The notes: generated from the sequence alone by a model not told the origin. Positions 48,051-57,235 are shown, numbered from the stretch's first letter. The stretch is DNA of 64,000 nucleotides from DATCHW01 sp963806045 (GCA_963806045.1 CAWDWP010000017.1:62001-126000); one strand, 5' to 3'. A program made the numbers and translations.

Positions 48051-48896
48051 TTAGTTAGAATTGTTGATGGCAAGAACGGGTATATCTGACAGGCTGATTA
48101 CGCCTTCAGTAATTTTATATGTGAAATATAATGCAAGCCCTTTTTTTCTTTTCACTCCTAATGCTATCAGGTCAGCATTAATGCTATTTGCATATCTAAC
48201 TATAGATGATTCGGTGTTTTTGCCAGCTCTGATAACCACACTAAAATCGCCCTTGAAATTTTTTTTGAATTTTTCAATTCTGTCTTTTACAACTTCGTAT
48301 TCTTCGAAATTTGTTTTTGTGTTTATGTATAGTAAACGGATAGAGACATTATGCTCCTTTAAAAATGAATCAAGAAAATTATAAATTTCAACAGATTCTT
48401 TTCGAAAATCAGAAGCATAAATAACTTTTTTCAATTTAGGGTTATTAACAGGTTTATTGATAACAACGACGGGCGTATTTACAAGCCTTAACACTCTTTC
48501 TGTATTCGAACCAATCCTTATCTTTCCTGTTTTGTCCGCTGCAGAAGAACCCATTAGAATTAAATCAGGTTTTAAAGTTTCTGCGTAATCCAGGATTTCG
48601 TTGTAGATATTTTTCGCTAACTTAACTTCACATTCAATGAAAGATAATTCTTTAAAATACTTAACTTTCATTTCCTTAAGACGATTCAATGAAGCAATTC
48701 TGATTCTTTCTAAAGCTTCTTTTAATTCCTTCTCATATGGCTTATAATCTTCCAGGTCAGATACATAGAAATCAGGGAGTTGTGCTACATGCAATAAATG
48801 AATAGCTGCGCCGGTTAATCCTGACATATAATTTGCATAGTGTAACAATGCTTCGGAATTTTGAGATAATTCTACCGGAACTAATATTTTCTTCAT
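48051..48896 (-). CDS. Universal stress protein, two tandem Usp domains
   Basis: 281 residues. Two Usp folds (about 1-147 and 150-281). The first carries a nucleotide-binding pattern (MGSSAADKTGKIRIGSNTER, G-x2-G-x9-GS type). The second (LGVKRKKGLALYFTYK) has lost most of it, so only the first half may bind ATP. Cytoplasmic. Confidence 0.85.
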   Translation of the reverse strand: MKKILVPVELSQNSEALLHYANYMSGLTGAAIHLLHVAQLPDFYVSDLEDYKPYEKELKEALERIRIASLNRLKEMKVKYFKELSFIECEVKLAKNIYNEILDYAETLKPDLILMGSSAADKTGKIRIGSNTERVLRLVNTPVVVINKPVNNPKLKKVIYASDFRKESVEIYNFLDSFLKEHNVSIRLLYINTKTNFEEYEVVKDRIEKFKKNFKGDFSVVIRAGKNTESSIVRYANSINADLIALGVKRKKGLALYFTYKITEGVISLSDIPVLAINNSN

Positions 48897-49144
48897 ATAA
48901 CTTGGTTAAGTGTTTCAAAATTAATACATTATCCATAGAATGAACAGGGAAAAAAGAAAAAACCTGTTTGATTTTTTTAAAAAAAATCTCAAAATTTCAT
49001 TTTCAGATAAATATTTGTCTATATTCCATATATTGGATTATAATAAGTTATAAAAAAAGGAATTATAATCATAATATATATATTATAATTTATAAATGAT
49101 GTAATTTCAGTACTTGTTTAATAAAATTTTAATTTATCAATGAT

Positions 49145-49720
49145 GTGAGAAAAGTGATTTTAAATATGATGTTAACTCTCGATGGATGTGTATCAGGACC
49201 CAATGGTGAATTAGACTGGTTATTCGAAATAAACGATGATGAAAGAAATAAATTTTTCATTGATTTATATAATTCAATAGACTGTGCTATCTTTGGACGG
49301 GTTACTTACCAGGCAATGGAACACTTTTGGGCCTCAAGAGAATGGGATATTTCTATTGATGAAAAAAATAGAGCATTTGCCGGGATTATGAATGATTTGA
49401 ACAAATATATTTTCTCCAGAACTCTCGAGAAAGTTGAATGGTCGAATTCAATATTATTAAAAGGCGATATCACGGAAGAGGTTACGAAACTGAAACATCA
49501 GTCCGGGAAAAATATTGTTCTATGCGGCGGAATTGGGATTGCAAAAACTTTCATGAAACTCAACCTGATTGATGAATATCGGCTTATAGTACATCCTATT
49601 GCAATAGGCAAAGGAATCCATCTGTTTGAAGATTTGAATGACAAAATGAATCTAAAGCTTTTGAACACAATAAATTTTCCAACAGGAATTACTGCACTTT
49701 ATTATGAAAAATCTGATTAA
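49145..49720 (+). CDS. DHFR/RibD C-terminal domain protein, copy 1
   Basis: 191 residues from a GTG start. Dihydrofolate-reductase-like fold: MMLTLDGCVSGPNGELDW, FGRVTYQAMEHFW and LCGGIGIAKTFMKLNLIDEYRL. It probably uses NADPH; the substrate is unknown, since the family includes pyrimidine and riboflavin-pathway reductases. Copy 2 follows after 26 bases with about two-thirds of the residues identical. Confidence 0.8.
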   Translation: MRKVILNMMLTLDGCVSGPNGELDWLFEINDDERNKFFIDLYNSIDCAIFGRVTYQAMEHFWASREWDISIDEKNRAFAGIMNDLNKYIFSRTLEKVEWSNSILLKGDITEEVTKLKHQSGKNIVLCGGIGIAKTFMKLNLIDEYRLIVHPIAIGKGIHLFEDLNDKMNLKLLNTINFPTGITALYYEKSD

Positions 49721-49746
49721 TTATAAATCATTATAAAAATACGAAT

Positions 49747-50322
49747 ATGCGAAAAGTAATTTTACATATGATGTTAACTGTAGACGGTTACGTATCCGGA
49801 CCGAATGGAGAGTTAGACTGGATATTCGAAGTAAATGATGATGAAAGAAATAAATTCGTCTACGATTTATACAGTTCTATGGATGGAGCTATTGTGGGGC
49901 GTGTTACTTATCAGGATATGGAGAAACACTGGCCTTCTGCTGAAAAGGATACTTCAAGCAATGAAAAAGATAGAGCATTTGCGGGGATAATGAATAAATT
50001 AACAAAATACGTTTTTTCGAAAACTCTGGAAAAAGTTGAATGGTCGAATTCAATATTATTAAAAGGCGATATCACGGAAGAGGTGACGAAATTGAAACAA
50101 CAACCAGGGAATAACATTGTCCTATGCGGAGGCGTCGGGATTGCTCAGACTTTTATTAAACTTGGTTTAATTGATGAATATCAACTTATAATGCACCCGC
50201 ATAAATTAGGAAATGGCCGGTATCTTTTTGAAAGTCAGGAGGAAAGACTTAAACTGAAACTATTGGATACAATAAAATTTCCGTCTGGAATTGCTGCTCT
50301 GCGTTACGGGAAATTTGAATAA
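49747..50322 (+). CDS. DHFR/RibD C-terminal domain protein, copy 2
   Basis: 191 residues, same length as copy 1 with no gaps apparent: MMLTVDGYVSGPNGELDW, VGRVTYQDMEKHW, LCGGVGIAQTFIKLGLIDEYQL. The central 60 bases (around EWSNSILLKGDITEEVTKLK) are nearly identical to copy 1 in DNA, which suggests a fairly recent tandem duplication. Confidence 0.8.
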   Translation: MRKVILHMMLTVDGYVSGPNGELDWIFEVNDDERNKFVYDLYSSMDGAIVGRVTYQDMEKHWPSAEKDTSSNEKDRAFAGIMNKLTKYVFSKTLEKVEWSNSILLKGDITEEVTKLKQQPGNNIVLCGGVGIAQTFIKLGLIDEYQLIMHPHKLGNGRYLFESQEERLKLKLLDTIKFPSGIAALRYGKFE

Positions 50323-50346
50323 TTATAATATTTTGACTAATGAATT

Positions 50347-50532
50347 ATGAGAAAAGTAATTTTAGCTAATCTGATATCGGTTGAAGGAAACTTTGAAGGA
50401 CCGAACAGAGAATTAGACATTCAAATCGGGAAATGTTTTACTTTGCTATGGGAAAAGTTGAATGTACTAATATTTCATTTTAATGGAATTAATTTTTTCG
50501 TATCCGAAAAATTTCCGTATGATAACTTGTAG
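50347..50532 (+). pseudogene. Truncated third DHFR-like copy
   Basis: A 61-residue frame. Its first 24 residues (MRKVILANLISVEGNFEGPN, then RELD) match the start of copies 1 and 2, including spacing after the previous gene. After that homology is lost, and its 3' part lies opposite the sorting-domain remnant at 50475-50636. A remnant of a third tandem copy. Confidence 0.65.
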
Positions 50533-50636
50533 AAATAAATTCCACTTGAAAAATTGATCGCATTGAATGTTACTTTGTAAATTCCGGGTTTTAGATGCCC
50601 GCTAACAAGAGTTGTGAGTTCTTCACCTGTGATGTA
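50475..50636 (-). pseudogene. Orphan T9SS sorting-domain remnant
   Basis: The minus strand reads ITGEELTTLVSGHLKPGIYK, then VTFNAINFSSGIYFYKLSYG and NFSDTKKLIPLK with a stop. This is the last 50 residues of a sorting domain with no YPNPFNP segment and no upstream gene. It abuts the truncated DHFR-like copy, marking a deletion or rearrangement breakpoint. Confidence 0.65.
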
Positions 50637-50637
50637 A

Positions 50638-50670
50638 AAAAAAGCCGCATTTGATATAAGCGGCTTTTTA
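50638..50670. terminator. Hairpin terminator
   Basis: AAAAAGCCGC pairs with GCGGCTTTTT around about ten bases, with A- and T-runs on either side. It lies between the sorting-domain remnant and the rubrerythrin stop and probably ends the minus-strand rubrerythrin transcript. Confidence 0.7.
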
Positions 50671-50689
50671 AAAAAAATTTCTAATAAAT

Positions 50690-51337
50690 TTAAATTTTAG
50701 TCCATTGCTCTTTTTCATTCTTACAAATTGAGCATTTCGAAATATCATTTTGATCCACAACAGTATTGCCACAAACAGGGCAAACCCAATATGTAGAGTA
50801 TAATTTATCAGTTGTCTTGTTGTCTAACGCTTTCGAAGACTCTTCATAATAAACTTTGTGCTTCGCTTCTGTCCGCATGGCAAAATCAAATGATCTTGAG
50901 GCTTCTTTTCCATATTCCCCCATTGAATCCGATAATTTTTTGAATTCCGGATACATAGTAGTTACCTCATAAGTCTCCCCTTTTATAGCATCCTCAATAT
51001 TTTCTTTAGTCGTTTTTACAGTGAAATCCGGTTTTACTTCAGGAGCCTTTTCTCCTAATTTTTCAAGAACTGCTTTATGATTTTTTGCATGAATGCTTTC
51101 TGATTTAGATGCAGCTTCAAAAAGTTTTGCAATATTTTCAAAACCTTCTTCTTTTGCTTTCCTGGAATAGGCTTCATATTTCGCACTGGCGGTGGTTTCA
51201 CCAGTAAAACCATCTTTAAGATTTTTTATTAATTTTTGTTTGTCTGCTTCTGATACAGTTGCTTGCTGCTTACTGCAGCTTGAAAACATTGAAGCAATAA
51301 AAATCATTGAAACATAAAGAATGAATCTGAATTTCAT
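50690..51337 (-). CDS. Exported rubrerythrin lipoprotein
   Basis: 215 residues. A lipoprotein signal with the lipobox MFSSC precedes a ferritin-like diiron domain (GETTASAKYEAYS, KSESIHAKNH, GETYEVTTMYPEF, TEAKHKVYYEE) and a rubredoxin-type zinc/iron knot, CPVCGNTV...CSICK. Rubrerythrins reduce peroxide and are normally cytoplasmic, so the lipobox is unusual. It shares a strand with the haem-binding protein at 51368, 30 bases upstream, so electrons may come from a haem protein in the periplasm (inference). Confidence 0.85.
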   Translation of the reverse strand: MKFRFILYVSMIFIASMFSSCSKQQATVSEADKQKLIKNLKDGFTGETTASAKYEAYSRKAKEEGFENIAKLFEAASKSESIHAKNHKAVLEKLGEKAPEVKPDFTVKTTKENIEDAIKGETYEVTTMYPEFKKLSDSMGEYGKEASRSFDFAMRTEAKHKVYYEESSKALDNKTTDKLYSTYWVCPVCGNTVVDQNDISKCSICKNEKEQWTKI

Positions 51338-51367
51338 AAAACCTCCTTAAATTTAATTTTTGGATTG

Positions 51368-51832
51368 TTAATTGTTAAATAGTTGTTCTTTTGAATTTTT
51401 TGCCCAGTCCTCAATCATTTTTTTGTCATTTTCAGATAGTTTAGCTTCAGGATGCAGAGGAAGATAAAAAGACAATGGCATTTCTCCCTCTTTAACTGCC
51501 GTTTCAATTCCGTCCAGCTTATCCATCATTTTGGTTTTATCATAATCGCCCCAAATTGAAAAATTCAAATGCTTTCTTCCCTCTTCAACATCCCGGTTTA
51601 TGAGGTAAACAACAGGAGACGTCTTACTGTACCAGGGCCATTTAGTTCTGTACGAATGACAATCGTAACAAGATTTTTCAAGTTGGCTTAAAACATTAGC
51701 CGGTATTTGCGTATGGGAAGTAATAAATTTATTATTTTCCTCTATCGGATTTGTTGTGTCGGGTTTGGCGAATTGAATAATGATTACTGTAACTATAATT
51801 ATAAGGAAAGAAAATTTTATAATTTTTTTCAT
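51368..51832 (-). CDS. Haem-binding domain protein (CxxCH)
   Basis: 154 residues. An N-terminal membrane or signal segment (FSFLIIIVTVIIIQFA) precedes one c-type haem site, SCYDCHS, with WPWYSKTSPVVYLI and GEMPLSFYLPLHPEAKLS, typical of the Haem_bd family. Predicted periplasmic. It probably forms a transcription unit with the exported rubrerythrin. Confidence 0.8.
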   Translation of the reverse strand: MKKIIKFSFLIIIVTVIIIQFAKPDTTNPIEENNKFITSHTQIPANVLSQLEKSCYDCHSYRTKWPWYSKTSPVVYLINRDVEEGRKHLNFSIWGDYDKTKMMDKLDGIETAVKEGEMPLSFYLPLHPEAKLSENDKKMIEDWAKNSKEQLFNN

Positions 51833-51999
51833 ATAATCAAATTATAAAAAAAATATATTAAATTAAATGTATTTTTTAATATTTGCTTAGCTTAAGTTAT
51901 TGTTTTACAGTAGTTAGTGTAAATAATTGGTCTGCTTTTTTAAAATAATATCTAGATTGATATGTTACTTCGGAATTGATCTAGGTTTATTCTTTTTAC

Positions 52000-52030
52000 A
52001 AAAGCTGCAGATGAATCTACTGCAGCTTTT
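52000..52030. terminator. Bidirectional terminator after carbonic anhydrase copy 1
   Basis: AAAAGCTGCAG (52000-52010) pairs perfectly with CTGCAGCTTTT (52020-52030) around a nine-base loop. The equivalent place after copy 2 (about 52990-53010) keeps only the right arm, with CTGCAGATTTT. Confidence 0.8.
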
Positions 52031-52052
52031 TAATTTTTAATAAATTAAATTC

Positions 52053-52775
52053 TCAATTAAAAAATTCAACTTTCCCGGTTTCTATATCATAATATGCTCC
52101 GACAATTTTAACTTTCCCTTCTTTTACTAATCCCGCTATAACTTTGCTGTCATCTAAAATATATTGCATTTGAAGCTTCACGTTATTTCTGGAAGTTTCG
52201 TCAAGCATTTTATCCGGATTAGATTTATCTCCGGTAATAGCCGGCTTTATCTGGTCAACAAGTTGAGTTAGTAATCCAAGCTCAGCATTATCTAATGCAC
52301 CTTTTACAGCTCCGCATTTACTATGACCCATTACAACTATCAATTTGCTTCCTTTTATCTGTGTCGCAAATTCCATACCTCCAAGGATGTTATCATCTTC
52401 CACATTTCCTGCAACACGTGTAACGAAAATGTTTCCAAATCCCTGGTCAAATAATATTTCCGGAGGGACGCGGGAGTCAATACAGGACAGAATAATAGAA
52501 TGTGGATGCTGGTCGGCTTTTGTATTTTGAATCTGCTCTTTATAATCAGTGTTTTCAAGTTTGCCTTCAATAAACCTTTTATTACCGTTTTTAAGTTCAT
52601 TCAGTGCATCATCAGCAGTATTAATAACCGGATGATCGTGTTTTTTGACTTTGGTCTCTGTTGTTACTTTAGTTTCCGTTGAATTAGATGCATCTGTTTG
52701 TGTTTTCTTTTGCCCGCAAGAAGTCAAAAAAACAGAAATAACGAGAAGTAAAATGTAAATTTTGAATGTTTTCAT
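52053..52775 (-). CDS. Exported beta-carbonic anhydrase lipoprotein, copy 1
   Basis: 240 residues. A lipoprotein signal (VFLTSCGQ) and a short Thr/Lys-rich linker lead to a beta-class carbonic anhydrase: ILSCIDSRVPPE (zinc Cys and Asp-Arg pair) and VMGHSKCGAVKGA (zinc His and Cys). It interconverts CO2 and bicarbonate in the periplasm. Most beta-class enzymes are cytoplasmic, so the lipobox is notable. Confidence 0.85.
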   Translation of the reverse strand: MKTFKIYILLLVISVFLTSCGQKKTQTDASNSTETKVTTETKVKKHDHPVINTADDALNELKNGNKRFIEGKLENTDYKEQIQNTKADQHPHSIILSCIDSRVPPEILFDQGFGNIFVTRVAGNVEDDNILGGMEFATQIKGSKLIVVMGHSKCGAVKGALDNAELGLLTQLVDQIKPAITGDKSNPDKMLDETSRNNVKLQMQYILDDSKVIAGLVKEGKVKIVGAYYDIETGKVEFFN

Positions 52776-53024
52776 TTCAAATTAGTTTAATTTAAAATTG
52801 ATTGTAAATTTATTGTTGAAACATCAAATCATACAACTAAATTCCATTTTTATAGAATCTTATTTGTTACAGGATAATTAAACTAAGCAAATCAAGGTGG
52901 GCACACAGAATTCTTTGAATGAAGATTATCTGATTATAAATTGATTCTTCGATAGATATTTTTCAAATTACAAATGTTTCCAATGAATCTACTGCAGATT
53001 TTTAATTTTTAATAAATTAAATTC

Positions 53025-53747
53025 TCAATTAAAAAATTCAACTTTCCCGGTTTCTATATCATAATATGCCCCGACAATTTTAACTTTCCCTTCTTTTACT
53101 AATCCTGAAATGACTTTACTGTGTTTTAAAATATTTTCAATTTGAAACTTCACATTATTTCTTGATGTTTCATTAAGCATTTTATCGGGATTAGATTTGT
53201 TTCCGGTAATAGCAGGCTTTATTTGGTTAACAAGCTGGGTTAGATTTCCAAGTTCAACATTATCGATAGCACCTTTTACAGCCAAACAATTACTATGACC
53301 CATTACAACTATCATTTTGCTTCCCATAATTTGTGTTGCAAATTCCATACTTCCAAGAATGTTGTCATCTTCCACATTTCCTGCAACACGTGTAACGAAA
53401 ATGTTTCCAAATCCCTGGTCAAATACTATTTCCGGAGGAACACGGGAATCAATGCAAGATAGAATTATAGAATGAGGATGCGGGTCATCTTTTGTCAATT
53501 GAATCTGCTCTTTATAATCCATGTTCTCAAGTTTGCCTTCGATGAACCTTTTATTTCCATTTTTCAGTTCATTCAGTGCATCATCGGCAGTAATAATTTC
53601 CGGATGCTCGTGTTTTTTTACTTTAGTTTCAGTCGTGACTTTAGTTTCAGATAAATTAGAAGTATCTGTATCGGTTTTCTGTTTTCCGCAAGAAGTTAAA
53701 AAAACGGAAATAACGAGAAGTAAAATGTAAATTTTGAATGTTTTCAT
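53025..53747 (-). CDS. Exported beta-carbonic anhydrase lipoprotein, copy 2
   Basis: 240 residues, same length as copy 1 and mostly identical. It keeps the zinc ligands ILSCIDSRVPPE and MGHSNC, but the residue after the second zinc Cys is Leu, not the usual Gly (NCLAVKGA in place of KCGAVKGA). That position is next to the metal site, so activity may differ. It lies upstream of copy 1 in the direction of transcription with no terminator between. Confidence 0.85.
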   Translation of the reverse strand: MKTFKIYILLLVISVFLTSCGKQKTDTDTSNLSETKVTTETKVKKHEHPEIITADDALNELKNGNKRFIEGKLENMDYKEQIQLTKDDPHPHSIILSCIDSRVPPEIVFDQGFGNIFVTRVAGNVEDDNILGSMEFATQIMGSKMIVVMGHSNCLAVKGAIDNVELGNLTQLVNQIKPAITGNKSNPDKMLNETSRNNVKFQIENILKHSKVISGLVKEGKVKIVGAYYDIETGKVEFFN

Positions 53748-53892
53748 TTCAAATTAGTTTAATTTAAAACTGATTTTAAATTTATTGTTGAAACAACAAT
53801 TCATTCAACTAAATTCCATTTTTATAGAATCTTATTTGTTACAGGAGAATTAAACAAAGCCATTTCGAGGATTAACTAATAATTGAGAAAAT

Positions 53893-55137
53893 CTATCTTT
53901 TCAGGCAATAGATTTTTCCATTTGTACTTGAAAAAATAATTGCATCGTCTGAAATATATGGTGTCGAAAATATACCACCAAGTTCACACTCCACCTCCAG
54001 AAATTGTTCGTTTGATTTTATGATTGAATAAATATCGTCCCGGTATGAATCATCTTCCTTAAAGTATTTATATCGTGAGCTTTGATATGTGTCAGTTTCA
54101 AAACTCCAAATTTTGTTCCCTAGTTTAATCTGATGCCATGCAACTTTCCATTTGTTGTTCCGAGGTATAACATACTGTCGCTGAATGCATTATTTCCAAA
54201 TACAAGAAATTCCATATTGACATTCCAAAACTCTTCACCTGTGGCGGGATTTACAGAAATTAATTTTCTCTCGTCAGCCGAACCTATGTAAAGAATTGAA
54301 TTATGTATATTGATTGTTCAGTCCCCATCCATTTTGTGAAGGATTTATTCCAATGACAATAACCATTATTTTGGTCAATTGCATAAACATTATAATCTCT
54401 CGCACCGATAAAAACCAGATTTTTAAAAACCGAGGGTGAGCCCTGCACTTCTCCTATCGGAAAGTATAGCTGACCAACAGTTTTAAATTTCCAGATTAAT
54501 TCTCCATTCGTTAAATTAAGCGCATAAACAAACCCGTCAAACGAACCAAAGAATATTTTGTTGTTGTCTATGGCCGGGGTTGTATGAATTATATCGCCGG
54601 TTTTAAACGTCCAGATTAAAGTACCACTCTCGGAATTGACAGCGTAAAAATTTCCATCACCTGAACCGAAATATAAAATATCATTTAAAAGAACCGGAGT
54701 GGAATGGAAATAATCAGCAAAATCATATTTACGCTCACCATTTGTTGAAAACTTCCAGTGCAATTTACCCGATTGAATACTTAATGAGTAAAGATTTCCA
54801 TCGCCTCCGTTTAAAAAGATATTCTCTTTACCGATACATACATTCGACCTGATTTCCCCTTTTGTATGGAAATTCCATTGTTCTTCTCCTGTGTTTATAT
54901 CCAGGACATGTAAAGTACTATCAAGTCCGCCGATGTAAACAAGGTTTTCTTTTAAAACGGCGAAGAATATATTGCGGAATTAATTTTAAACTCCCATTTT
55001 ATTTTCGGAAGATCGCGAAAATCCGACACATGAATTGAAGTTTGTGAAAACACGTTGGAGAATAACAAATTCACCACTATGAATACAAATAATCTCGCAA
55101 GCGGGTTCTTTTTAATATTTACATTTTTATTATTCAT
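53893..55137 (-). pseudogene. PQQ-like beta-propeller protein, broken into several frames
   Basis: A signal peptide (FSNVFSQ) and repeated propeller blades (VYIGGLDSTLHVLDINTGEE, ILYFGSGDGNFYAVNSESGT, KIFFGSFDGFVYALNLTNGE, LYIGSADERKLISVNPATGE, ending STNGKIYCLKR). Open stretches are 54952-55137, 54284 to about 54958, about 54170-54300 and 53893 to about 54165; each passes to the next by a single-base break. The restored protein would be about 410 residues. Function unknown; an outer-surface or periplasmic scaffold is plausible. Confidence 0.7.
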
Positions 55138-55335
55138 AAAATTATTTAAGTAATTAGTACTAAGATTAATTTTGTTAAAATTATTACATAGTAATTTTCA
55201 ATTTACTTATACGTTATACGAGCATAATTTAAATATGTTGGATTTTATTTCCAGAATTTTATTGAAATAATGAGTTAAAGAATGAATGTTCGGGAAAGTA
55301 CTAACTATAATATTTTAAATCTTTTAATATAAAAA
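55138..55335. other. Non-coding region, nothing specific seen
   Basis: AT-rich leader upstream of the propeller gene; no gene, dyad or hairpin seen before the hairpin array at 55336. Confidence 0.4.
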
Positions 55336-55419
55336 GCGGGGATATCAGAGTTAAAATTACAAGGTATCGATTAAAATTTATTATTGAGTTAATCATATTT
55401 ACCTTTATCCTCACCCCGC
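55336..55419. ncRNA. Long hairpin unit A of a three-unit array
   Basis: Outer arm GCGGGG (55336-55341) pairs with CCCCGC (55414-55419). Inner arms GGTA/TACC and GATTAA/TTAATC close a loop of about 14 bases. The unit recurs exactly 148 bases later. Strand unknown. Confidence 0.55.
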
Positions 55420-55483
55420 ATTTGTAATGTTCGTTCAAGGGTATTTTTTCAAAATTTTTTTTATTCATCTTTTATTAACAAAA

Positions 55484-55567
55484 GCGGGGATATCAGAGGT
55501 AAAATTACAAGGTATCGATTAAAATTTATTATTGCGTTAATCATATTTACCTTTTGCCTCACCCCGC
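55484..55567. ncRNA. Long hairpin unit B of a three-unit array
   Basis: GCGGGG (55484-55489) pairs with CCCCGC (55562-55567), GAGGTAAAA with TTTTGCCTC, GGTA with TACC, and GATTAA with TTAATC. Almost the same as unit A; the middle stem is better paired here. Confidence 0.55.
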
Positions 55568-55631
55568 ATTTGTAATGTTCTTTTAAAAATACTTTTCTTC
55601 CAAATTTTTTTTCCATTTTTTATAACCAAAA

Positions 55632-55711
55632 GCTGGGATGTTATGGTAAAATTGATGGGTATCAATTATATTTTTATTGCGTTATTATATATACCTTTTG
55701 GCGCATCCCGC
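55632..55711. ncRNA. Long hairpin unit C of a three-unit array (divergent)
   Basis: Begins exactly 148 bases after unit B. Sequence has drifted but the fold is kept: GCTGGGATG against CATCCCGC on the outside and GGTAT against ATACC inside. Retained pairing with changed sequence suggests selection on structure. Confidence 0.5.
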
Positions 55712-55744
55712 TTCTGGTAGAATTTTTATAATTATGTTTTTTTC

Positions 55745-57235
55745 TTAATATTTATTTTCCTTATTTGTTAATAATACTGTTCTGTAATGGTAACCGTATA
55801 TTGAATATGTGATAGCTTCCGAAATTAAAGAAGGTTTTCTGATAATTGTCCAGGATACTAATTTCCAGAAATGAAATTTTCCTTTACCTTTAATACCTAT
55901 TTTCCAGATTGCTTGTGATAATGCTTTTAACTGTAAACGTAATGATAATTTTGTATTAACCGCTATTTTATTGTATTCCTTAAGATAAGTGATAATTCTT
56001 TTATAATAATATTTGGGAGCAAATATTGTATCAATTACTTTTTTATATCCTTCCATTAAAGATTCGGGATTCATAACAGGAACAAAATTCAACGAAAAGT
56101 CTGTGTTATCACCAGTAGGAACTGATAATATCCTTCTCTCAGTATGGAGTCTTTTATATAATTTTGTTTCGGGAATCGCATGAAGAAGTCCAACCATAGC
56201 AGTTACAATACCGCTTTTTTGAATAAACTTTATCATATTGTCAAAAGTATTTGGTGTGTCAGTATCAAATCCCAAAATAAATCCACCCTGAACTTCGATA
56301 CCATTCCGTTGTATAATTTTAACTTTTTCAAGCAAGTCTTTCCTGGTATTGTGTATTTTCCCGCAAGATATCAGCCCGCATTCTTCGGGTGTTTCAATAC
56401 CAATAAATACAGAATCGAAGTTAGCTTTCTGCATCAGTTCCAATAATCTCGAATCGTCTGCCAGATTTATCGAAGCTTCGGTATATAATGTGAATGGTTT
56501 ATTTTTCAATTCCATCCATCGAACAATTTTTCGAAGAATACGCACCGCCTCTATTTTATTACCGATAAAATTATCGTCCACAATAAAAACACCCCCACGC
56601 CAACCGTAGTCATATAATGCGTCCATTTCTTCAATAACTTGTTCAGGTGATTTCAATCTTGGCACTCTGCCATTCATTATTATAATATCGCAAAAATCAC
56701 AATTGTACGGACAACCCCGTGAAATCTGCATTGATAAAGATGCATAATCATTAGAATTAATTAATGACCACATTGGTACAGGAGATATTGTTAGATCGGG
56801 TTTTTCGTCTGATTTGTAAACATGTTTAAGACTGTTACTTTCGAGGTCTTTTAGAAACATAGGAATAGTTATCTCGCCTTCATTCAGGACAAAGCAATCA
56901 ACATTTTCAAAATCAAGATATTCATTCGTAAAAAGAGGACCTCCTGCGACAATAAATTTTCCTAATAGCTTTGCTCTTCTTGCAACTTCTTTTGCAGATT
57001 TTCTCTGAACCACCATTCCACTGATAAAAACATAATCTGCCCAAATGATATCTTTATCTCCTAATTCCGCAGCATTCAAATCTATAAGTTTCTTCTCCCA
57101 TTTTTCAGGAAGCAATGAAGCGACTGTCAATAAGCCAAGTGGTGGTAATGACACTTTTTTGCTTATAAACGGAAGAGCATGTTTAAAGCTCCAAAATGTT
57201 GCGGGATATTCAGGGTATATTAACAGTACTTTCAT
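55745..57235 (-). CDS. B12-binding domain radical SAM protein (DUF4070 type)
   Basis: 496 residues. An N-terminal cobalamin-binding-like domain (MKVLLIYPEYPATFWSFKHA, SLPPLGLLTVASLLP) leads to the radical SAM cluster site CPYNCDFC with ISRG before it. GGVFIVDDNFIGN, FIGIETP and GGFILGFDTDTP follow, then a DUF4070-like C-terminus. The reaction is unknown. Hopanoid 2-methylase belongs to the same broad group, but nothing here supports that specific role. Its start overlaps the response regulator stop by ATGA (57232-57235), so the two are co-translated. Confidence 0.8.
   Translation of the reverse strand: MKVLLIYPEYPATFWSFKHALPFISKKVSLPPLGLLTVASLLPEKWEKKLIDLNAAELGDKDIIWADYVFISGMVVQRKSAKEVARRAKLLGKFIVAGGPLFTNEYLDFENVDCFVLNEGEITIPMFLKDLESNSLKHVYKSDEKPDLTISPVPMWSLINSNDYASLSMQISRGCPYNCDFCDIIIMNGRVPRLKSPEQVIEEMDALYDYGWRGGVFIVDDNFIGNKIEAVRILRKIVRWMELKNKPFTLYTEASINLADDSRLLELMQKANFDSVFIGIETPEECGLISCGKIHNTRKDLLEKVKIIQRNGIEVQGGFILGFDTDTPNTFDNMIKFIQKSGIVTAMVGLLHAIPETKLYKRLHTERRILSVPTGDNTDFSLNFVPVMNPESLMEGYKKVIDTIFAPKYYYKRIITYLKEYNKIAVNTKLSLRLQLKALSQAIWKIGIKGKGKFHFWKLVSWTIIRKPSLISEAITYSIYGYHYRTVLLTNKENKY

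Larger units (their letters stand above)
52011..53842 (-). repeat. Tandem duplication of exported carbonic anhydrase and flanks
   Basis: Two copies of about 0.83-0.86 kb with an offset of 972 bases (copy 1 about 52011-52870, copy 2 about 52983-53842). The duplicated unit includes the coding region, about 40 bases of 3' flank and about 90 bases of 5' flank. Confidence 0.7.

Noticed and set aside
49021..49100. AT-rich inverted repeat before the DHFR-like genes
   Set aside because: ATTATAAT-type symmetry is expected by chance in sequence this AT-rich, and no related copy was found.
55336..55711. CRISPR array
   Set aside because: There are only three units of about 80 bases with a 148-base period, the units are hairpins and unit C is divergent. 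No cas gene is near.
55745..57235. Hopanoid 2-methylase (hpnP) call
   Set aside because: The protein has the right general type (B12-binding radical SAM with DUF4070), but no hopanoid genes are near and the family is functionally mixed.
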